Assembly: GCA_012840465.1 (NCBI GenBank)
Contig: DULJ01000056.1
Span: 62,001 to 126,000 of the forward strand
DNA: 64,000 nucleotides
DNA from: Caryophanales bacterium
GTDB lineage: Bacteria; Bacillota; Bacilli; Bacillales; Bacillaceae_J
Direction of reading: 5' to 3'
The translations under genes and the position numbers were made by a program. Each line of letters begins with the position of its first letter. Positions within the stretch are counted from its first letter, which is position 1. The notes beneath the pieces were generated by a model. That model saw only the letters and a program-made list of their open reading frames with translations. It did no database searches and was not told where the DNA came from. Shown one piece after another: positions 1-12,886 of this stretch.

Positions 1-227
1 TTTTGACCCGCAACAAGAATGGAAGCCCCTTTATTTTCCGGACGGTTTAATTCAAAGCTTTCATTTTCTGTTCCATCGTTATTATAACGCCAGTCATTGA
101 ATAAAAATTTCCCGAATCCCGTTCTTTCAATACGTTTTAAAAACTGCTTCGGGATAATTTGGTCTGTATCTACATTTACGCGGTCAAGACCTGCAACTTT
201 TCCTGTGTGAATTACAATTGGTTCCAT
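1..227 (-). CDS. leuD: 3-isopropylmalate dehydratase small subunit (partial)
   Basis: Small swivel-domain subunit of isopropylmalate isomerase, which with LeuC converts 2- to 3-isopropylmalate in leucine synthesis. Only the first 75 or so residues are in the window; the gene runs off the left edge. The visible N-terminus starts [20 protein letters not shown] and continues with [19 protein letters not shown], typical of LeuD. The ATG at 225-227 follows a purine-rich Shine-Dalgarno and lies 22 bases after the leuC stop, so it is the last visible gene of the ilv-leu operon. Identification is from sequence recognition of the family. Confidence 0.95.
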   Translation of the reverse strand, partial: MEPIVIHTGKVAGLDRVNVDTDQIIPKQFLKRIERTGFGKFLFNDWRYNNDGTENESFELNRPENKGASILVAGQ

Positions 228-249
228 ATCTAGAAATCCTCCCTCCGAA

Positions 250-1668
250 TTATTTAACGGCTTCTTTCATGAAAATACGAACATCTACAAAATGTCCCGC
301 AATAGCAGCGGCTGCAGCCATTTCCGGGCTTACAAGATGTGTTCTTGAACCTTTACCTTGACGACCTTCGAAATTTCGATTTGATGTTGAAGCACAGCGT
401 TCCTTTCCAGGAACAATATCAGGATTCATCCCTAAACACATACTGCATCCCGCTTCGCGCCACTCGAAACCGGCTTCAATGAAAATTTTATCTAAACCTT
501 CTTTTTCTGCTTCTAGTTTTATTTTCTGGGATCCAGGTACAACTAATGCTCGTACACCTTCGGCCACTTTATGTTCTTTCACAACGTTGGCTGCCGCACG
601 TAAATCACTAAGACGAGAATTCGTACAAGAACCAATAAAGACGTGTTGAATAGGAACTTCAGTCATCGGAACTCCTGGCTTAAGCCCCATATATTCTAGT
701 GCTTGACGCACCGCTTTTTGATCTGACTCATTTTCGAAATCGTCCGGAGAAGGAACAGGTGTATTTACTGGAATGCCCATGGAAGGATTTGTTCCCCATG
801 TTACTTGCGGTTCAATGTCCTCCCCCTTCATCGTAACTTCGTTGTCATAAGTCGCACCTTCATCAGTTGCTAGAGCTAACCATCCTTTAGCAGCCTGTTC
901 AAACTCTTCGCCTTGTGGAGAGTATCTTCTGCCTCTTACATATTCAATCGTTGTTTCATCTGGGCTGATTAAACCGGCTTTCGCACCCGCCTCAATTGAC
1001 ATATTACATACTGTCATTCTTTCTTCCATCGTCATATTGCGGATTACATCGCCAGTATATTCGATAATATGGCCTGTGCCGAAGTTTATACCGTATTTAG
1101 CAATAAACGCTAAGATCACGTCTTTGGCTGTCACGCCAGGTAATAGCTTCCCTGTCACTTCTACTTTTAATGTCTTTGGTCTTACTTGCCATAGAGATTG
1201 TGTAGCCATAACATGTTCTACTTCACTAGTACCAATACCAAATGCAAGAGCCCCAAAAGCACCATGTGTAGCTGTATGACTATCGCCACATACGATTGTT
1301 TTTCCTGGCTGTGTTAAGCCAAGCTCTGGTCCAATGACATGAACAATTCCTTGATCAGGACTGTTTAAATCAGCTATTTCAACACCAAATGCTTTACAGT
1401 TTTCACTTAGTGTATCAATTTGTTTTTTGGCAATTTCATCAGTAATGTTGAATTTATTTTCTGTTGGCACATTATGGTCCATTGTTGCAAACGTTAGGTC
1501 TGGGCGTCTTAGCTTGCGGTTTTTTAGACGAAGGCCTTCAAATGCCTGTGGAGATGTTACCTCATGGACTAAGTGCAAATCAATATATAATAATGAGGGC
1601 TTTCCTTGTTCTGATACGACTTCGTGTTTTTCCCAAACTTTTTCAATGATCGTTTTTGGCGTCCCCAT
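250..1668 (-). CDS. leuC: 3-isopropylmalate dehydratase large subunit
   Basis: Aconitase-family catalytic subunit of isopropylmalate isomerase, 472 residues, the usual bacterial LeuC length. The [4Fe-4S] ligands are visible as GSCTNSR (near residue 348) and GCSMCLGMN (near 408-411). The N-terminal part has the DHNVPT and [19 protein letters not shown] motifs of the active site. The ATG has a GGAGGAAATGA Shine-Dalgarno. It lies between leuB and leuD in the order leuA-leuB-leuC-leuD expected for Bacillus. Cytoplasmic; acts with LeuD. No anomaly seen. Confidence 0.98.
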   Translation of the reverse strand: MGTPKTIIEKVWEKHEVVSEQGKPSLLYIDLHLVHEVTSPQAFEGLRLKNRKLRRPDLTFATMDHNVPTENKFNITDEIAKKQIDTLSENCKAFGVEIADLNSPDQGIVHVIGPELGLTQPGKTIVCGDSHTATHGAFGALAFGIGTSEVEHVMATQSLWQVRPKTLKVEVTGKLLPGVTAKDVILAFIAKYGINFGTGHIIEYTGDVIRNMTMEERMTVCNMSIEAGAKAGLISPDETTIEYVRGRRYSPQGEEFEQAAKGWLALATDEGATYDNEVTMKGEDIEPQVTWGTNPSMGIPVNTPVPSPDDFENESDQKAVRQALEYMGLKPGVPMTEVPIQHVFIGSCTNSRLSDLRAAANVVKEHKVAEGVRALVVPGSQKIKLEAEKEGLDKIFIEAGFEWREAGCSMCLGMNPDIVPGKERCASTSNRNFEGRQGKGSRTHLVSPEMAAAAAIAGHFVDVRIFMKEAVK

Positions 1669-1706
1669 TTCATTTCCTCCTCATATAGTAAAGGAGATGT
1701 CCGCCC

Positions 1707-2816
1707 TTAAGCTTTGGCTGACATCGGTTTTGCTTTACTAATTTCTTTTATTTCATTAATAACCTGTTCAACCATTTCGGTAGTTGCAGTTAGCTTTGCA
1801 TTCTTTTCAGAAATATCCGCTGTTCTATAGCCTTTTTCCAATACTCTGTTAACGGCTTCTTCGATTACAGTTGCTTCTTCTACTAGATTAAAAGAGTACT
1901 TTAGCATCATTGCCGTTGATAGAATCGTTGCTAATGGATTGGCTTTATTCTGACCAGCGATATCCGGTGCAGAACCATGTGCTGGTTCATAAAGGCCAGG
2001 TCCGTTTGCAGAAAGACTTGCCGAAGATAACATTCCAAGTGAACCTGTTAACATCGATGCCTCATCACTCAAAATATCTCCAAACATGTTTTCAGTAACC
2101 ATAACGTCGAATTGCTTAGGAGCTCTAATTAATTGCATTGCCGCATTATCAACAAGCATATGCTCTAATTCTACTTCCGGGAAGTCTTTGGCAACTTCAT
2201 TCGCAATTTCACGCCATACTCGGCTTGATTCAAGAACATTGGCTTTATCAACGGAAGTTACTTTTTTATTACGGATCATCGCTAATTCAAAAGCTTTGCG
2301 GATGATTCTTTCAATTTCATCATTTGTATAGGAAAGCGTATCGACGACCATTTTTTGACCATTTTCCTCTCGGCGCTCCCTTGGAGATCCGAAATAGATT
2401 CCACCTGTTAATTCTCTAACTATCATTAAATCGACACCGTCGATTACTTCTTTTTTCAAGGTTGATGCATCAGTAAGGCTTGAAATAGCTTGAACCGGTC
2501 TTAGGTTCGCAAAAAGTTCAAGCTCCTTACGAATAGCGAGTAATCCAGCCTCCGGTCGAAGCGCTGGTATATTTTGATCCCATTTAGGTCCACCAACAGC
2601 ACCAAGAAGGATTGCATCACTATTTTTACAAAGGTCGACTGTTGCTTGAGGCAGTGGAGTCCCGTCTACATCTATTGCTTCGCCACCAAGTCTTCCATAT
2701 TCAAATACAAATCGGTGATTATACTCCTCTGCAACTGCTTTTAACACCTCAATTGCACCTGCTACAATTTCTTTTCCGATCCCATCTCCAGGTAATACAG
2801 CTATCTTCTTTTCCAA
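1707..2816 (-). CDS. leuB: 3-isopropylmalate dehydrogenase
   Basis: NAD-dependent oxidative decarboxylase that turns 3-isopropylmalate into 2-oxoisocaproate (ketoleucine). The N-terminus [17 protein letters not shown] and the Asp-rich [11 protein letters not shown] and [21 protein letters not shown] segments mark the isocitrate/isopropylmalate dehydrogenase fold. I chose a TTG start at 2814-2816, because an AAAGGAGGAGA Shine-Dalgarno lies just upstream. An in-frame ATG seven codons earlier would place that ribosome site inside the protein. Length is then 369 residues, normal for LeuB. Confidence 0.95.
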   Translation of the reverse strand: MEKKIAVLPGDGIGKEIVAGAIEVLKAVAEEYNHRFVFEYGRLGGEAIDVDGTPLPQATVDLCKNSDAILLGAVGGPKWDQNIPALRPEAGLLAIRKELELFANLRPVQAISSLTDASTLKKEVIDGVDLMIVRELTGGIYFGSPRERREENGQKMVVDTLSYTNDEIERIIRKAFELAMIRNKKVTSVDKANVLESSRVWREIANEVAKDFPEVELEHMLVDNAAMQLIRAPKQFDVMVTENMFGDILSDEASMLTGSLGMLSSASLSANGPGLYEPAHGSAPDIAGQNKANPLATILSTAMMLKYSFNLVEEATVIEEAVNRVLEKGYRTADISEKNAKLTATTEMVEQVINEIKEISKAKPMSAKA

Positions 2817-2883
2817 TGGGTCTCCTCCTTTCAACATTTAGGCAGGGGGGATTTATTTCTTCCAATTACATCCCCCCAAACTA

Positions 2884-5440
<2,557 letters not shown>

Positions 5441-5505
5441 TTAATATCTCTCCTTAATTTTCGAAAAATTATTTTTGATTTATTTTAATTTTTTAAATAA
5501 ATACC

Positions 5506-6030
5506 TTAGTTTGCATATGTTCCTTGGCTTTTCTCTTGACCACTGCCCTTTTTTGAACCACGAGTAAAAGCGGTCGTACCAGTTCTGGCAATTTCTTTAA
5601 TTCCATAAGGTCGAATAAGCTCGATTAACGCCTCAATCTTTTGACTGTCCCCTGTGACTTGAACAACTAAAGAATCACGGCTTACATCAACGATGCTTGC
5701 TCTAAACGGGTCAATAATACCCGCTAGTTCGCTCCGAGTTTGGGGGTTGCTAACGACTTTAATTAAGGCAAGCTCTCTTTCAATTTTAGGTAGATCAGAA
5801 ATATCCTGAACCTTAATGACATCGATTTGCTTATTCAACTGCTTTGTGAGTTGCTCAGTTTTTGTTTCATCATCTACATTTACAACAAATGTCATTCTAG
5901 AAATAGATGGATTTTCAGTTACTCCAACAGTAATGCTTTCGATATTGTAATCTCTTCTTGTAAATAAACCTGTAATACGATTTAAAACCCCTGGATGGTT
6001 ATTTACCGTTGCTGTTACTATTCTTTTCAT
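5506..6030 (-). CDS. ilvH: Acetolactate synthase regulatory (small) subunit
   Basis: Regulatory subunit that binds valine and activates and feedback-controls the IlvB catalytic subunit. 174 residues. The N-terminal ACT domain is seen in [19 protein letters not shown] through about residue 80, followed by the ALS_ss C-terminal domain ([15 protein letters not shown]). Its ATG overlaps the ilvB stop by four bases (ATGA), indicating tight translational coupling and likely stoichiometric synthesis. Also called ilvN. Confidence 0.96.
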   Translation of the reverse strand: MKRIVTATVNNHPGVLNRITGLFTRRDYNIESITVGVTENPSISRMTFVVNVDDETKTEQLTKQLNKQIDVIKVQDISDLPKIERELALIKVVSNPQTRSELAGIIDPFRASIVDVSRDSLVVQVTGDSQKIEALIELIRPYGIKEIARTGTTAFTRGSKKGSGQEKSQGTYAN

Positions 6031-7745
6031 TGTTTCACTCCTACCATTTCATGAATTCCCTTTCCAGGTGCAATCATTGGATATACCTTTTCCATTGGTG
6101 CAACGCGGAAATCTATTAGAACTGGTCCATTATGTTCAAATGCTTCTTCTAAAACTGCTTTTGCTTCCTCTTCATTAGTCGCTCTCAAACCTTTAACTTC
6201 ATAGGCTTCTGCCAATTTTACAAAGTCAGGTTGATCAGGTACTAAAGACTGTGAATAGCGTTCTTCATAGAAAAGCTCTTGCCATTGACGAACCATACCT
6301 AAAGCCTTATTATTCACAATTACAACTTTGATTGGTAGATTTTTTTCTTTAATAACTGACAATTCTTGCAGCGTCATTTGAAAACCAGCGTCACCAACGA
6401 CGCATACAACCGTTTCATTAGGGCAGGCTAGTTGAGCCCCAATCGCTGCTGGGAAACCAAAGCCCATTGTACCTAAGCCACCAGATGTAACCCATTTATT
6501 AGGTTTTTCAAATGAGTAATACTGTGCTGACCACATTTGATGTTGACCTACATCTGTCGTAACAATCGCATTTCCAGCTGTTAATTCATGGACAAGCTCG
6601 ATTAAGCGTTGTGGTTTTAAAACATTTACTTCTTTTTTATAGACAAGCGGATATTCCTCTTTCCAATTTCTAAGCTTTTTAAGCCAGATTGAGAAATCTC
6701 CTTTTGCTCCATCTTCAGCAATTAATGCTTGTAATGCTTCCTTCGCATCAGCAACTACAGGGATTTGTGTTGGCACATTTTTTCCTATCTCTGCAGGGTC
6801 AATATCGATATGAACGACTTTAGCATTTGGTGCAAAATGTGCCAAATTTCCTGTTATACGGTCATCGAAGCGAGCACCTATATTAATGAGCAGGTCACAT
6901 TCGTACAATGCCATATTGGCTGTATAAGTACCATGCATGCCGCCCATTCCTAAAAACAATTCATGACTTCCGGGCATCGATCCTAAACCTAAAAGTGTAT
7001 TAACTACAGGTAAACTCTGTTGTTCAGCGTAGGTTCTTAACTCTTCATGTGCATTAGCATGAAGAATGCCTGCACCAGCTAGTATAACCGGTTTCTTTGC
7101 TGAACTTACAGCTTCTACTACCTTTCTGATTTGCAGATGATTCGGAGTGTAGTTTGGTTGATAGCTTGGAATATTAACTTCGATTTCATCGTAATTAAAC
7201 ATGTCAGATGCAATTGCTACATCTTTAGGAATGTCTATTAATACCGGTCCTTTACGACCTGTATTAGCAATATGGAATGCTTCTTTAATAACCTTTGGTA
7301 ATTCGTCTGTTGTACGAACTTGGTAGCTATATTTAGTAACCGGCATTGTTATTCCGATCACATCAGCTTCTTGGAAAGCATCAGAACCAATGACTCCCGT
7401 TCCTACTTGACCTGTGAAGACTACTAATGGTAAGGAATCCATCATTGCATCTGCCAATCCCGTAACGATATTCGTTGCTCCCGGGCCTGATGTTGCTATA
7501 CAAACACCCGGCTTGCCGGAAACTCTAGCATATCCTTCAGCAGCATGGATTGCTCCTTGCTCATGTCTAGTTAAGACGTGGTGGATTCCAGAATCATAAA
7601 TTTCATCATAGATTGGTAATACTGCTCCACCAGGATAACCAAAAATGACTTCAACTCCCTCAGCCTTTAAAGCCTCGACTAACATTCTTCCACCATTCAT
7701 TTTCTGAGGGATTGTTTTTGCTTCCGCTTTTACATTTGTGCCCAT
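6027..7745 (-). CDS. ilvB: Acetolactate synthase catalytic (large) subunit
   Basis: Thiamine-diphosphate and FAD enzyme that makes acetolactate from two pyruvates, the entry to the valine/leucine branch. 572 residues. The catalytic glutamate lies in [21 protein letters not shown]. The central FAD domain follows, and the ThDP signature [13 protein letters not shown]...IVNN is near residues 450-485. The ATG is preceded by AGGAGG with good spacing. First gene of the ilv-leu operon, directly downstream of a T-box leader; it overlaps ilvH. Confidence 0.98.
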   Translation of the reverse strand: MGTNVKAEAKTIPQKMNGGRMLVEALKAEGVEVIFGYPGGAVLPIYDEIYDSGIHHVLTRHEQGAIHAAEGYARVSGKPGVCIATSGPGATNIVTGLADAMMDSLPLVVFTGQVGTGVIGSDAFQEADVIGITMPVTKYSYQVRTTDELPKVIKEAFHIANTGRKGPVLIDIPKDVAIASDMFNYDEIEVNIPSYQPNYTPNHLQIRKVVEAVSSAKKPVILAGAGILHANAHEELRTYAEQQSLPVVNTLLGLGSMPGSHELFLGMGGMHGTYTANMALYECDLLINIGARFDDRITGNLAHFAPNAKVVHIDIDPAEIGKNVPTQIPVVADAKEALQALIAEDGAKGDFSIWLKKLRNWKEEYPLVYKKEVNVLKPQRLIELVHELTAGNAIVTTDVGQHQMWSAQYYSFEKPNKWVTSGGLGTMGFGFPAAIGAQLACPNETVVCVVGDAGFQMTLQELSVIKEKNLPIKVVIVNNKALGMVRQWQELFYEERYSQSLVPDQPDFVKLAEAYEVKGLRATNEEEAKAVLEEAFEHNGPVLIDFRVAPMEKVYPMIAPGKGIHEMVGVKQ

Positions 7746-7813
7746 ATATAAAAGCCTCCTGTTTCTTAAAATTTCGACTTTCCTAATGTTTCCTAATTTC
7801 TAAGCTTAAATAC

Positions 7814-8133
7814 AAAAAAACCTTTCCACCCCATATAAGCCCAAAAGCAAAGGGGTGAAAAGGTTTTAGCTCTCCACGATACCACCCTAAATTCGTGATA
7901 CTCCTTTCGGAGCAGCACCTCATGAGCGACAATGATCATAATCCCACATTGCTCCGCTCTTTTTTTGTAACGAGTGATTTAAAACACTCGGTCAATCCTA
8001 ATGGAAACTATCGTTCAGATTGACACTCAGAGGTGAGTTCACCATCAGGGGTACCACCGGTTTGCAGCACCACCGGCTCTCTGTAGATACCAAAACTGAG
8101 ATTACTTTTCCTCTTCAACGTTTTCTTTATTTG
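7814..8133 (-). promoter_or_regulatory. T-box riboswitch leader of the ilv-leu operon, Leu specifier CTC
   Basis: The minus strand holds all T-box landmarks. The AGAGAGCCGGTGG stem I motif is at about 8070-8085. A specifier-loop sequence GAACTCACC gives a CTC leucine specifier at 8035-8037. The antiterminator T-box AGGGTGGTATCGTGGAG is at about 7872-7888. A terminator stem (AACCTTTTCACCCC with GGGGTGGAAAGG) and T-run occupy about 7814-7866. Uncharged tRNA-Leu should favour readthrough into ilvB. The specifier matches the Leu T-box of B. subtilis ilv-leu. Confidence 0.95.
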
Positions 8134-8139
8134 AGAATT

Positions 8140-8168
8140 ATCTTACTCCGTAATTTCATTGGAGTCAA
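8140..8168 (-). promoter_or_regulatory. SigA-type promoter of the ilv-leu operon
   Basis: Minus-strand -35 TTGACT (8163-8168) and -10 TAAGAT (8140-8145) with an exact 17-base spacer. It would start transcription near 8133, just ahead of the T-box stem I. Confidence 0.85.
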
Positions 8169-8214
8169 CCTCCTTTTTTATAATTATTAGATTATTTCGA
8201 TAAAGCAAACCAAC

Positions 8215-8229
8215 TGAATGCGTTTCCAA
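8215..8229 (-). promoter_or_regulatory. cre site (CcpA operator) upstream of the ilv promoter
   Basis: Minus strand TTGGAAACGCATTCA fits the consensus WTGNAARCGNWWWCA at every position. Its centre is about 89 bases upstream of the predicted start. In B. subtilis CcpA activates ilv-leu from a similarly distant upstream cre, so activation rather than repression is inferred. Confidence 0.75.
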
Positions 8230-8339
8230 CTTTGATTTGACAATGTTTTTAGAAAGTAAAAAAAATACACAGCAATCTCACTCTAGACAATCAGAAAATA
8301 ATTACGGGATAATATACACAAGTGAGATCCGAAAAAAAT

Positions 8340-8370
8340 AAAAGACTGAAGAAATCTTCTTCAGTCTTTT
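8340..8370 (-). terminator. Terminator of the tRNA-Gly/tRNA-Arg unit
   Basis: Near-perfect hairpin AAAAGACTGAAGA / TCTTCAGTCTTTT followed on the minus strand by a T-rich run, directly after tRNA-Arg. Confidence 0.85.
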
Positions 8371-8376
8371 AAATAG

Positions 8377-8450
8377 CGTCCCAGGAGAGATTCGAACTCC
8401 CGACCGTACGCTTAGAAGGCGTATGCTCTATCCGGCTGAGCTACTGGGAC
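8377..8450 (-). tRNA. tRNA-Arg (anticodon TCT)
   Basis: A cloverleaf is readable on the minus strand: acceptor GTCCCAG paired with CTGGGAC, D-arm AGCTCAGCCGGATAGAGC, anticodon stem around TACGC-CTTCTAA-GCGTA with anticodon TCT, and T-loop GTTCGAATC. The 3' CCA is not encoded; the discriminator is G followed by CTA, so CCA must be added enzymatically. Decodes AGA/AGG. Confidence 0.96.
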
Positions 8451-8473
8451 ATTATTATAATTATAGATTTTAA

Positions 8474-8547
8474 TGGAGCGGGTGATGGGAATCGAACCCA
8501 CGACATCAGCTTGGAAGGCTGAAGTTTTACCATTAAACTACACCCGC
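8474..8547 (-). tRNA. tRNA-Gly (anticodon TCC), CCA encoded
   Basis: Acceptor GCGGGTG pairs with CACCCGC, followed by discriminator T and an encoded CCA (8474-8476). The anticodon loop CTTCCAA gives TCC, and the T-loop is GTTCGATTC. The tRNA is first in a two-gene unit with tRNA-Arg, under the promoter at 8592-8620. Confidence 0.97.
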
Positions 8548-8591
8548 ATTCACCGCCCTGAAATTCAACTTTAGAGCCAGCGACAAATATT

Positions 8592-8620
8592 AATATATAC
8601 TATCTAAAATATAGTGTCAA
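8592..8620 (-). promoter_or_regulatory. Promoter of the tRNA-Gly/tRNA-Arg unit
   Basis: Minus-strand -35 TTGACA (8615-8620) and -10 TATATT (8592-8597), 17-base spacer, about 40 bases before tRNA-Gly. Typical of stable-RNA promoters. Confidence 0.85.
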
Positions 8621-8630
8621 TACTTTTTAG

Positions 8631-8664
8631 AAATAGGTTAGAGACTTTTTCTCTAACCTATTTT
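8631..8664 (-). terminator. Terminator of ysnB-rdgB-rph transcripts
   Basis: Stem AAATAGGTTAGAGA / TCTCTAACCTATTT overlapping the last ysnB codons. It separates this operon from the tRNA promoter. Confidence 0.75.
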
Positions 8665-9174
8665 ATATTCTACCCTTAACTCATTTAACTCTTTACCGTC
8701 TATACTAAAAAATTTTACAACACAATTTTTTGCTTCGTCAACTTCCAAAATCGCATATGTTTTTTCTTTTCTTAGCTTTGGTAGAATGGTACTGCCAGGA
8801 TTAATAAACAGTATATTATCTATCAATTCTGCACCAGCAATATGGGAATGACCAAAGCAAACCACATTAGCACCTACTTCTTCTGCACGGTAGCGCAGAT
8901 TCATGAGAGACATTTTCACATTATATAAATGCCCATGGGTCACATAAAGCGCCAGTCCGTTACTTTTAATAGAAACAAGCTGTTCATTTGCATAGTTCGA
9001 ATCAGAATCACAATTTCCACGAACGGCAATATAGGACGACATAGCTTCTGAATCCGCATCAAGTGCGGAATCACCACAATGAATCATGGTTTCAACTTCC
9101 GTCCGATATTTTTTCTTCAACTCTATAAGATCTTTAGTTAAACCATGACTATCACTAACGATAAGAACCTTCAT
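8653..9174 (-). CDS. ysnB: YfcE/MJ0936-family metallophosphodiesterase
   Basis: Calcineurin-like phosphoesterase of 173 residues. Metal-binding motifs are visible: DSHG near residue 7, HCGDSALD, RGNCDSD, THGH and FGHSH. The family hydrolyses phosphodiesters; the natural substrate of YsnB is not established. I chose the ATG at 9172-9174 because AAGGGAG lies upstream at good spacing and the phosphoesterase domain begins there (MKVLIVSDSHG). An in-frame ATG 14 codons earlier adds a non-conserved tail. Sits directly after rdgB as in B. subtilis. Confidence 0.92.
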   Translation of the reverse strand: MKVLIVSDSHGLTKDLIELKKKYRTEVETMIHCGDSALDADSEAMSSYIAVRGNCDSDSNYANEQLVSIKSNGLALYVTHGHLYNVKMSLMNLRYRAEEVGANVVCFGHSHIAGAELIDNILFINPGSTILPKLRKEKTYAILEVDEAKNCVVKFFSIDGKELNELRVEYKIG

Positions 9175-9190
9175 ATTGCACTCCCTTATG

Positions 9191-9784
9191 TTAAAAAAAT
9201 ATTTTCCAATTTTCACTTAGCTTTTTCATTGCATTTGCCCGGTGACTGATTTTGTTTTTTTCGTCGCTTGATAATTGCGCCATTGTTTGTTCTCGATCAA
9301 GGATATAGAAAATGGGATCGTAACCAAAGCCATTTTCTCCCACAGGTTTTTCGGTAATATAGCCCTCACATGTGCCCTCATAGATGCGCGTTTCTTCATT
9401 GGGGATAGCCACCGCTAAAACGCAGTGGAATCTTGCGGTTCTCTTTTCAACAGGAATCCCTGCCATTTCCAATAGCACCTTTTCCAAATTCGCTTCGTCA
9501 TTTTTGGTTTCACCTGCATATCTCGCTGAAAACACACCCGGTCTTCCTTGCAACGCATCTACACTTAGGCCGGAGTCATCGGCAACTACTATTTTATTAA
9601 ATTGTTTAGAAATGGTTTCTGCTTTTATTTTTGCATTTTCAATAAATGTGCTGCCGGTTTCTTCAACATCCTCAATAGCAGGAAAGTCAAGCAGTGAAGA
9701 AACTTTAACCCCTTTTTCTGCAAAAAGGTTAGAAAACTCTTTGATTTTCCCTTTATTTTTGGTTGCAATTAAAATTTCGTTCAA
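9191..9784 (-). CDS. rdgB: XTP/dITP diphosphatase (non-canonical purine NTPase)
   Basis: House-cleaning Ham1/RdgB enzyme that removes dITP and XTP from the nucleotide pool. 197 residues. Substrate and metal motifs ATKNKGKIKEF at the N-terminus, VVADDSGLSVDAL near residue 66 and the C-terminal SHRANAMKKL are all present. It follows rph by 13 bases, an arrangement conserved in Firmicutes (rph-rdgB-ysnB), and is probably co-transcribed. Called ysnA in B. subtilis. Confidence 0.95.
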   Translation of the reverse strand: MNEILIATKNKGKIKEFSNLFAEKGVKVSSLLDFPAIEDVEETGSTFIENAKIKAETISKQFNKIVVADDSGLSVDALQGRPGVFSARYAGETKNDEANLEKVLLEMAGIPVEKRTARFHCVLAVAIPNEETRIYEGTCEGYITEKPVGENGFGYDPIFYILDREQTMAQLSSDEKNKISHRANAMKKLSENWKIFF

Positions 9785-9797
9785 TAAAAACCTCTCC

Positions 9798-10553
9798 CTA
9801 CTTTACCTTTGCGTCTCCAAGAACCTTCTCGGCTAAAGCTCCGAGCGCCGCCTTTTGCATTTCAATAATTTCCTTCACGCCTTTTTCTCCAAGACTTAAA
9901 AGCTCCTGCAGCTGACCCCTTGAAAATGTCGCTTCCTCACCCGTTCCTTGAAGCTCAACAAATTCTCCATTCCCAGTCATCACAATATTCATATCGACAT
10001 TCGCTTTTGAATCTTCGATATAGTTCAAATCTAAAATCTCACCCAACTGAGGATCTATTCCAACTGACGTGGCCGCCAGAAAATCATGAATAGGAAATTC
10101 CTTTATGACTTTTTTCTCAAACAGCTTTCCGAGAGCCATCGTCATTGCAACGAATGAACCCGAGATAGCAGCTGTCCGTGTACCGCCATCTGCCTGAATG
10201 ACATCACAATCAATCCAAATCGTCCTTTCTCCGACTTGTTCAAGATTGACGACAGAACGCAATGCTCGTCCGATTAGGCGCTGAATTTCCATCGTTCTGC
10301 CAGATACCTTCCCTTTCGTAGATTCACGAATATTCCTTTGTTCAGTTGCCCTTGGCAGCATCGCATATTCCGCAGTAATCCACCCTTTCCCTTGACCACG
10401 CAGAAAAGGGGGGACACGCTCTTCCATACTTGCGTTACATATTACCTTTGTATCCCCGACTGTAATTAACACAGACCCTTCAGGATGCTTTAAATAATCT
10501 GTTTCAATATGTAGTGGTCTTAATTCATCATTCTTTCTCCCGTCAACTCTCAC
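9798..10553 (-). CDS. rph: Ribonuclease PH
   Basis: Phosphorolytic 3' exoribonuclease that trims tRNA 3' ends, 251 residues. The RNase PH signature region [18 protein letters not shown] is near residue 53. The phosphate-binding and active-site segments [11 protein letters not shown] and [18 protein letters not shown] are intact. Likely co-transcribed with rdgB and ysnB downstream. Separated from gerM upstream by a terminator-like hairpin. Confidence 0.97.
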   Translation of the reverse strand: MRVDGRKNDELRPLHIETDYLKHPEGSVLITVGDTKVICNASMEERVPPFLRGQGKGWITAEYAMLPRATEQRNIRESTKGKVSGRTMEIQRLIGRALRSVVNLEQVGERTIWIDCDVIQADGGTRTAAISGSFVAMTMALGKLFEKKVIKEFPIHDFLAATSVGIDPQLGEILDLNYIEDSKANVDMNIVMTGNGEFVELQGTGEEATFSRGQLQELLSLGEKGVKEIIEMQKAALGALAEKVLGDAKVK

Positions 10554-10620
10554 AAAAACCCCTCCTGCAATTCATTCATACCTCAATCAATAATTCCACC
10601 GTTTAAACTAGGGGAAGAAA

Positions 10621-10650
10621 CAAAAAAGGCGGCAAATATTCACCGACCCT
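10621..10650 (-). terminator. Terminator-like hairpin after gerM
   Basis: Minus strand GGTCGG...CCGCC stem with one bulged T, then six Ts. Lies between the gerM stop and rph. Confidence 0.6.
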
Positions 10651-10686
10651 TTCATTAGCAAATTTAATTATACCAAATTTTACACT

Positions 10687-11766
10687 TTAAAAACTACCTG
10701 TATTTACAGATTTTGGTCTTGACACTGGCGCCGAGATCTCTTTGCCAGATTCATTGATTAATTTATCTTCACCATTCACCTTAATTGCTACACTTTCCAC
10801 ACCTTGTTGTTCCGTTAAAGAAAAAACAAGTTCATTTAAAATATTTTGTGATAGTGCAGTTCCTTGTAAACTACTCAAAATGCCTTCGTTAAAATTTAAA
10901 GTGACAACACCATTTTTATAGGTGGGCTCTTCTAATAAGGCGATATCATCATGGAGTTCTGTATATAAACCAGATGCTATATTAGGCCCTTTAATTAACT
11001 CCTTTACAACAGATACATAGCTATTGTTCTCATTTTTAGCAATTCTTTTTGTCACAGGAACAAAATACGTGTTGTCCCCATTTTGTCCAAGGAAGTAAAG
11101 CGTGACAGCTTTACTATTGATAACATCGACAACATCACCATTATCAAAGTTAATACCGCCCGCGCGGCTTGTGCCCTCGTTGATCGGTGTTCCATTAACA
11201 GGCATGTTCGTTTGATCATAACCGTTAATTTGAATTTTCACCTTTTTAATGTTCTTAAATTGAGTTAACGTATAGGTAATGGCTTGTAAAATCTTCATTT
11301 CATCTTCAGCACTGTAATTTTCAAATTCCTTTGAAAAGTCAACTACGATTGTATCATCCTTTAGATTTACCCCATTGATCATTGTTCCAGCCGGTAATAC
11401 TGCTCTGAAGCCATTAGGTAGCATTTCCGTAATCGGTCCACCATCAACAAGGTATTCCAAAGCTTGCTTTGCAACTTCTAGTGTTTTTGGTACGGTTACG
11501 GTCTGTGGAACAACAAATCCGTTTTTATCCAACAAATAAAGCTCCCTTTGGACTGTGTCAGCAGCAACTGCTGTTTCAGCCCCTTGATTAATCTGTTCGG
11601 TAGACTTTCCTTGGTTTATTTCCTCCTTATCAACATATGTAACCTCTTGAGGCGTAGTTTTCTCCATTTGGCGCACGGCCTGCTCGCCACCTATGGCACA
11701 GCCAGTTAACACTGTTGAAAATGCTACAATAGATGCCAATAAACCGCTCTTTTTTATTTTAAACAT
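10687..11766 (-). CDS. gerM: Germination/sporulation lipoprotein GerM
   Basis: Spore-cortex and germination related lipoprotein carrying two GerMN domains. The N-terminus MFKIKKSGLLASIVAF...VLTGCAIGG is a lipoprotein signal with lipobox LTGC. The two repeats cover roughly residues 100-200 and 240-340, each with a VDFSKEF or LNFNEGI type strand. The ATG at 11764-11766 is chosen for its GGAGGGAG Shine-Dalgarno; an upstream in-frame start would destroy the signal peptide. 359 residues, close to the B. subtilis protein. It lies after racE as in B. subtilis. Confidence 0.93.
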   Translation of the reverse strand: MFKIKKSGLLASIVAFSTVLTGCAIGGEQAVRQMEKTTPQEVTYVDKEEINQGKSTEQINQGAETAVAADTVQRELYLLDKNGFVVPQTVTVPKTLEVAKQALEYLVDGGPITEMLPNGFRAVLPAGTMINGVNLKDDTIVVDFSKEFENYSAEDEMKILQAITYTLTQFKNIKKVKIQINGYDQTNMPVNGTPINEGTSRAGGINFDNGDVVDVINSKAVTLYFLGQNGDNTYFVPVTKRIAKNENNSYVSVVKELIKGPNIASGLYTELHDDIALLEEPTYKNGVVTLNFNEGILSSLQGTALSQNILNELVFSLTEQQGVESVAIKVNGEDKLINESGKEISAPVSRPKSVNTGSF

Positions 11767-11860
11767 GAATCTCCCTCCAATGGCAGTTTGTACTACTATA
11801 TATACGGGCACAGACATGTTTTAGACCGATTTTTTTCAAAAACTTAAATGTGCGGCAAAT

Positions 11861-11880
11861 AAAAAACCTCCACTAGGAGG
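11861..11880 (-). terminator. Terminator of racE
   Basis: Compact CCTCC-TAGT-GGAGG stem followed by TTTTTTATT on the minus strand, touching the racE stop. Confidence 0.8.
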
Positions 11881-12681
11881 TCATACTAATAAGCTAATAG
11901 ATTTTACATTATCAATTGGATGTTCAAATACCTTTGCTGCAATTTGTTCAAAAATTTCTTTAGGACCTGTTGTTAAAAATAGGTGTTGTGGAGTTCGTTC
12001 TTCTGTAACAAGCATACCAGAATGATACAAGAGGGTACTAACCTCTCGTGCCGTTTCGTCACCGGAACTAATTAGTTTTACCTTACTTCCCATTACCTCT
12101 TGAATGACTGAGCGAAGGATTGGATAATGAGTACATCCCAAAATAAGTGTATCGATATCGTGGACCTTTAATGGCTCCAGCGACTTCTCTACAACCTTAA
12201 CTGCCTCTTCACTCTCATATTTTCCATTCTCCACAATCGGAACAAATAAAGGACATGCAAGACTTTCAACCTTTACATGATGGTTGATGCTCTTTAGTGC
12301 CTGTTCATAAGAACCGCTTTCGATTGTTCCAACCGTTCCAATAACCCCAATGTGCATATTTTTCGTTACCTTTAAGGCCGTTCTAGCACCAGGATAAACT
12401 ACCCCTACAACTGGTATGTTACTATTTGCTCTAATATCGTCTAAAACTAACGCAGTTGCAGTATTACAGGCAATTACTAACATTTTAATGTTATAGTTTA
12501 ATAAATGATTAGTTAATTCCCATGTAAATTTCTTAACTTCTTCTGTTGGACGGGAACCGTACGGGCAACGTGCAGTATCACCTAAATATATAATTTCTTC
12601 CTTCGGTAGCTGTCGCATAATCTCCTTCGCTACTGTTAATCCCCCAACACCTGAATCAATTACTCCAATTGGTCTATTCAA
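11881..12681 (-). CDS. racE: Glutamate racemase
   Basis: Makes D-glutamate for peptidoglycan. 266 residues. The two catalytic cysteines are in ACNTATA (near residue 73) and GCTHYP (near 185), and the N-terminal DSGVGGLTV substrate loop is intact. Start is TTG at 12679-12681. The ribosome site (GTGGGG) is weak and rather far, so expression may be limited by translation. In B. subtilis the marR-type ysmB gene separates racE from gerE; here that space is filled by the 52-bp repeat array. Also called murI. Confidence 0.95.
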   Translation of the reverse strand: MNRPIGVIDSGVGGLTVAKEIMRQLPKEEIIYLGDTARCPYGSRPTEEVKKFTWELTNHLLNYNIKMLVIACNTATALVLDDIRANSNIPVVGVVYPGARTALKVTKNMHIGVIGTVGTIESGSYEQALKSINHHVKVESLACPLFVPIVENGKYESEEAVKVVEKSLEPLKVHDIDTLILGCTHYPILRSVIQEVMGSKVKLISSGDETAREVSTLLYHSGMLVTEERTPQHLFLTTGPKEIFEQIAAKVFEHPIDNVKSISLLV

Positions 12682-12886
12682 AAGTTGATCGCCCCACTTC
12701 GTATCTTCAATAAACGTTTATTACAAAAAATTATTATATCATATTCAAGACGGTGTCATTAACCAAAAGGTATGTATAGAATTTATTGTACTATAAACGA
12801 GGGAGTGGGGGAACAATAGATAAATGGGGCATAATAAATTATTAAGCTAATGCAGATTTACTATCCTTCTGAGTGACAAGATTTCT

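Noticed and set aside
8281-8305. CodY box near TCAGAAAATAATT
   Set aside because: Five mismatches in one half against AATTTTCWGAAAATT.
9384-9836. 150-codon open frame on the plus strand opposite rdgB
   Set aside because: Lies antisense to a conserved gene, and its composition mirrors rdgB codon use; a shadow.
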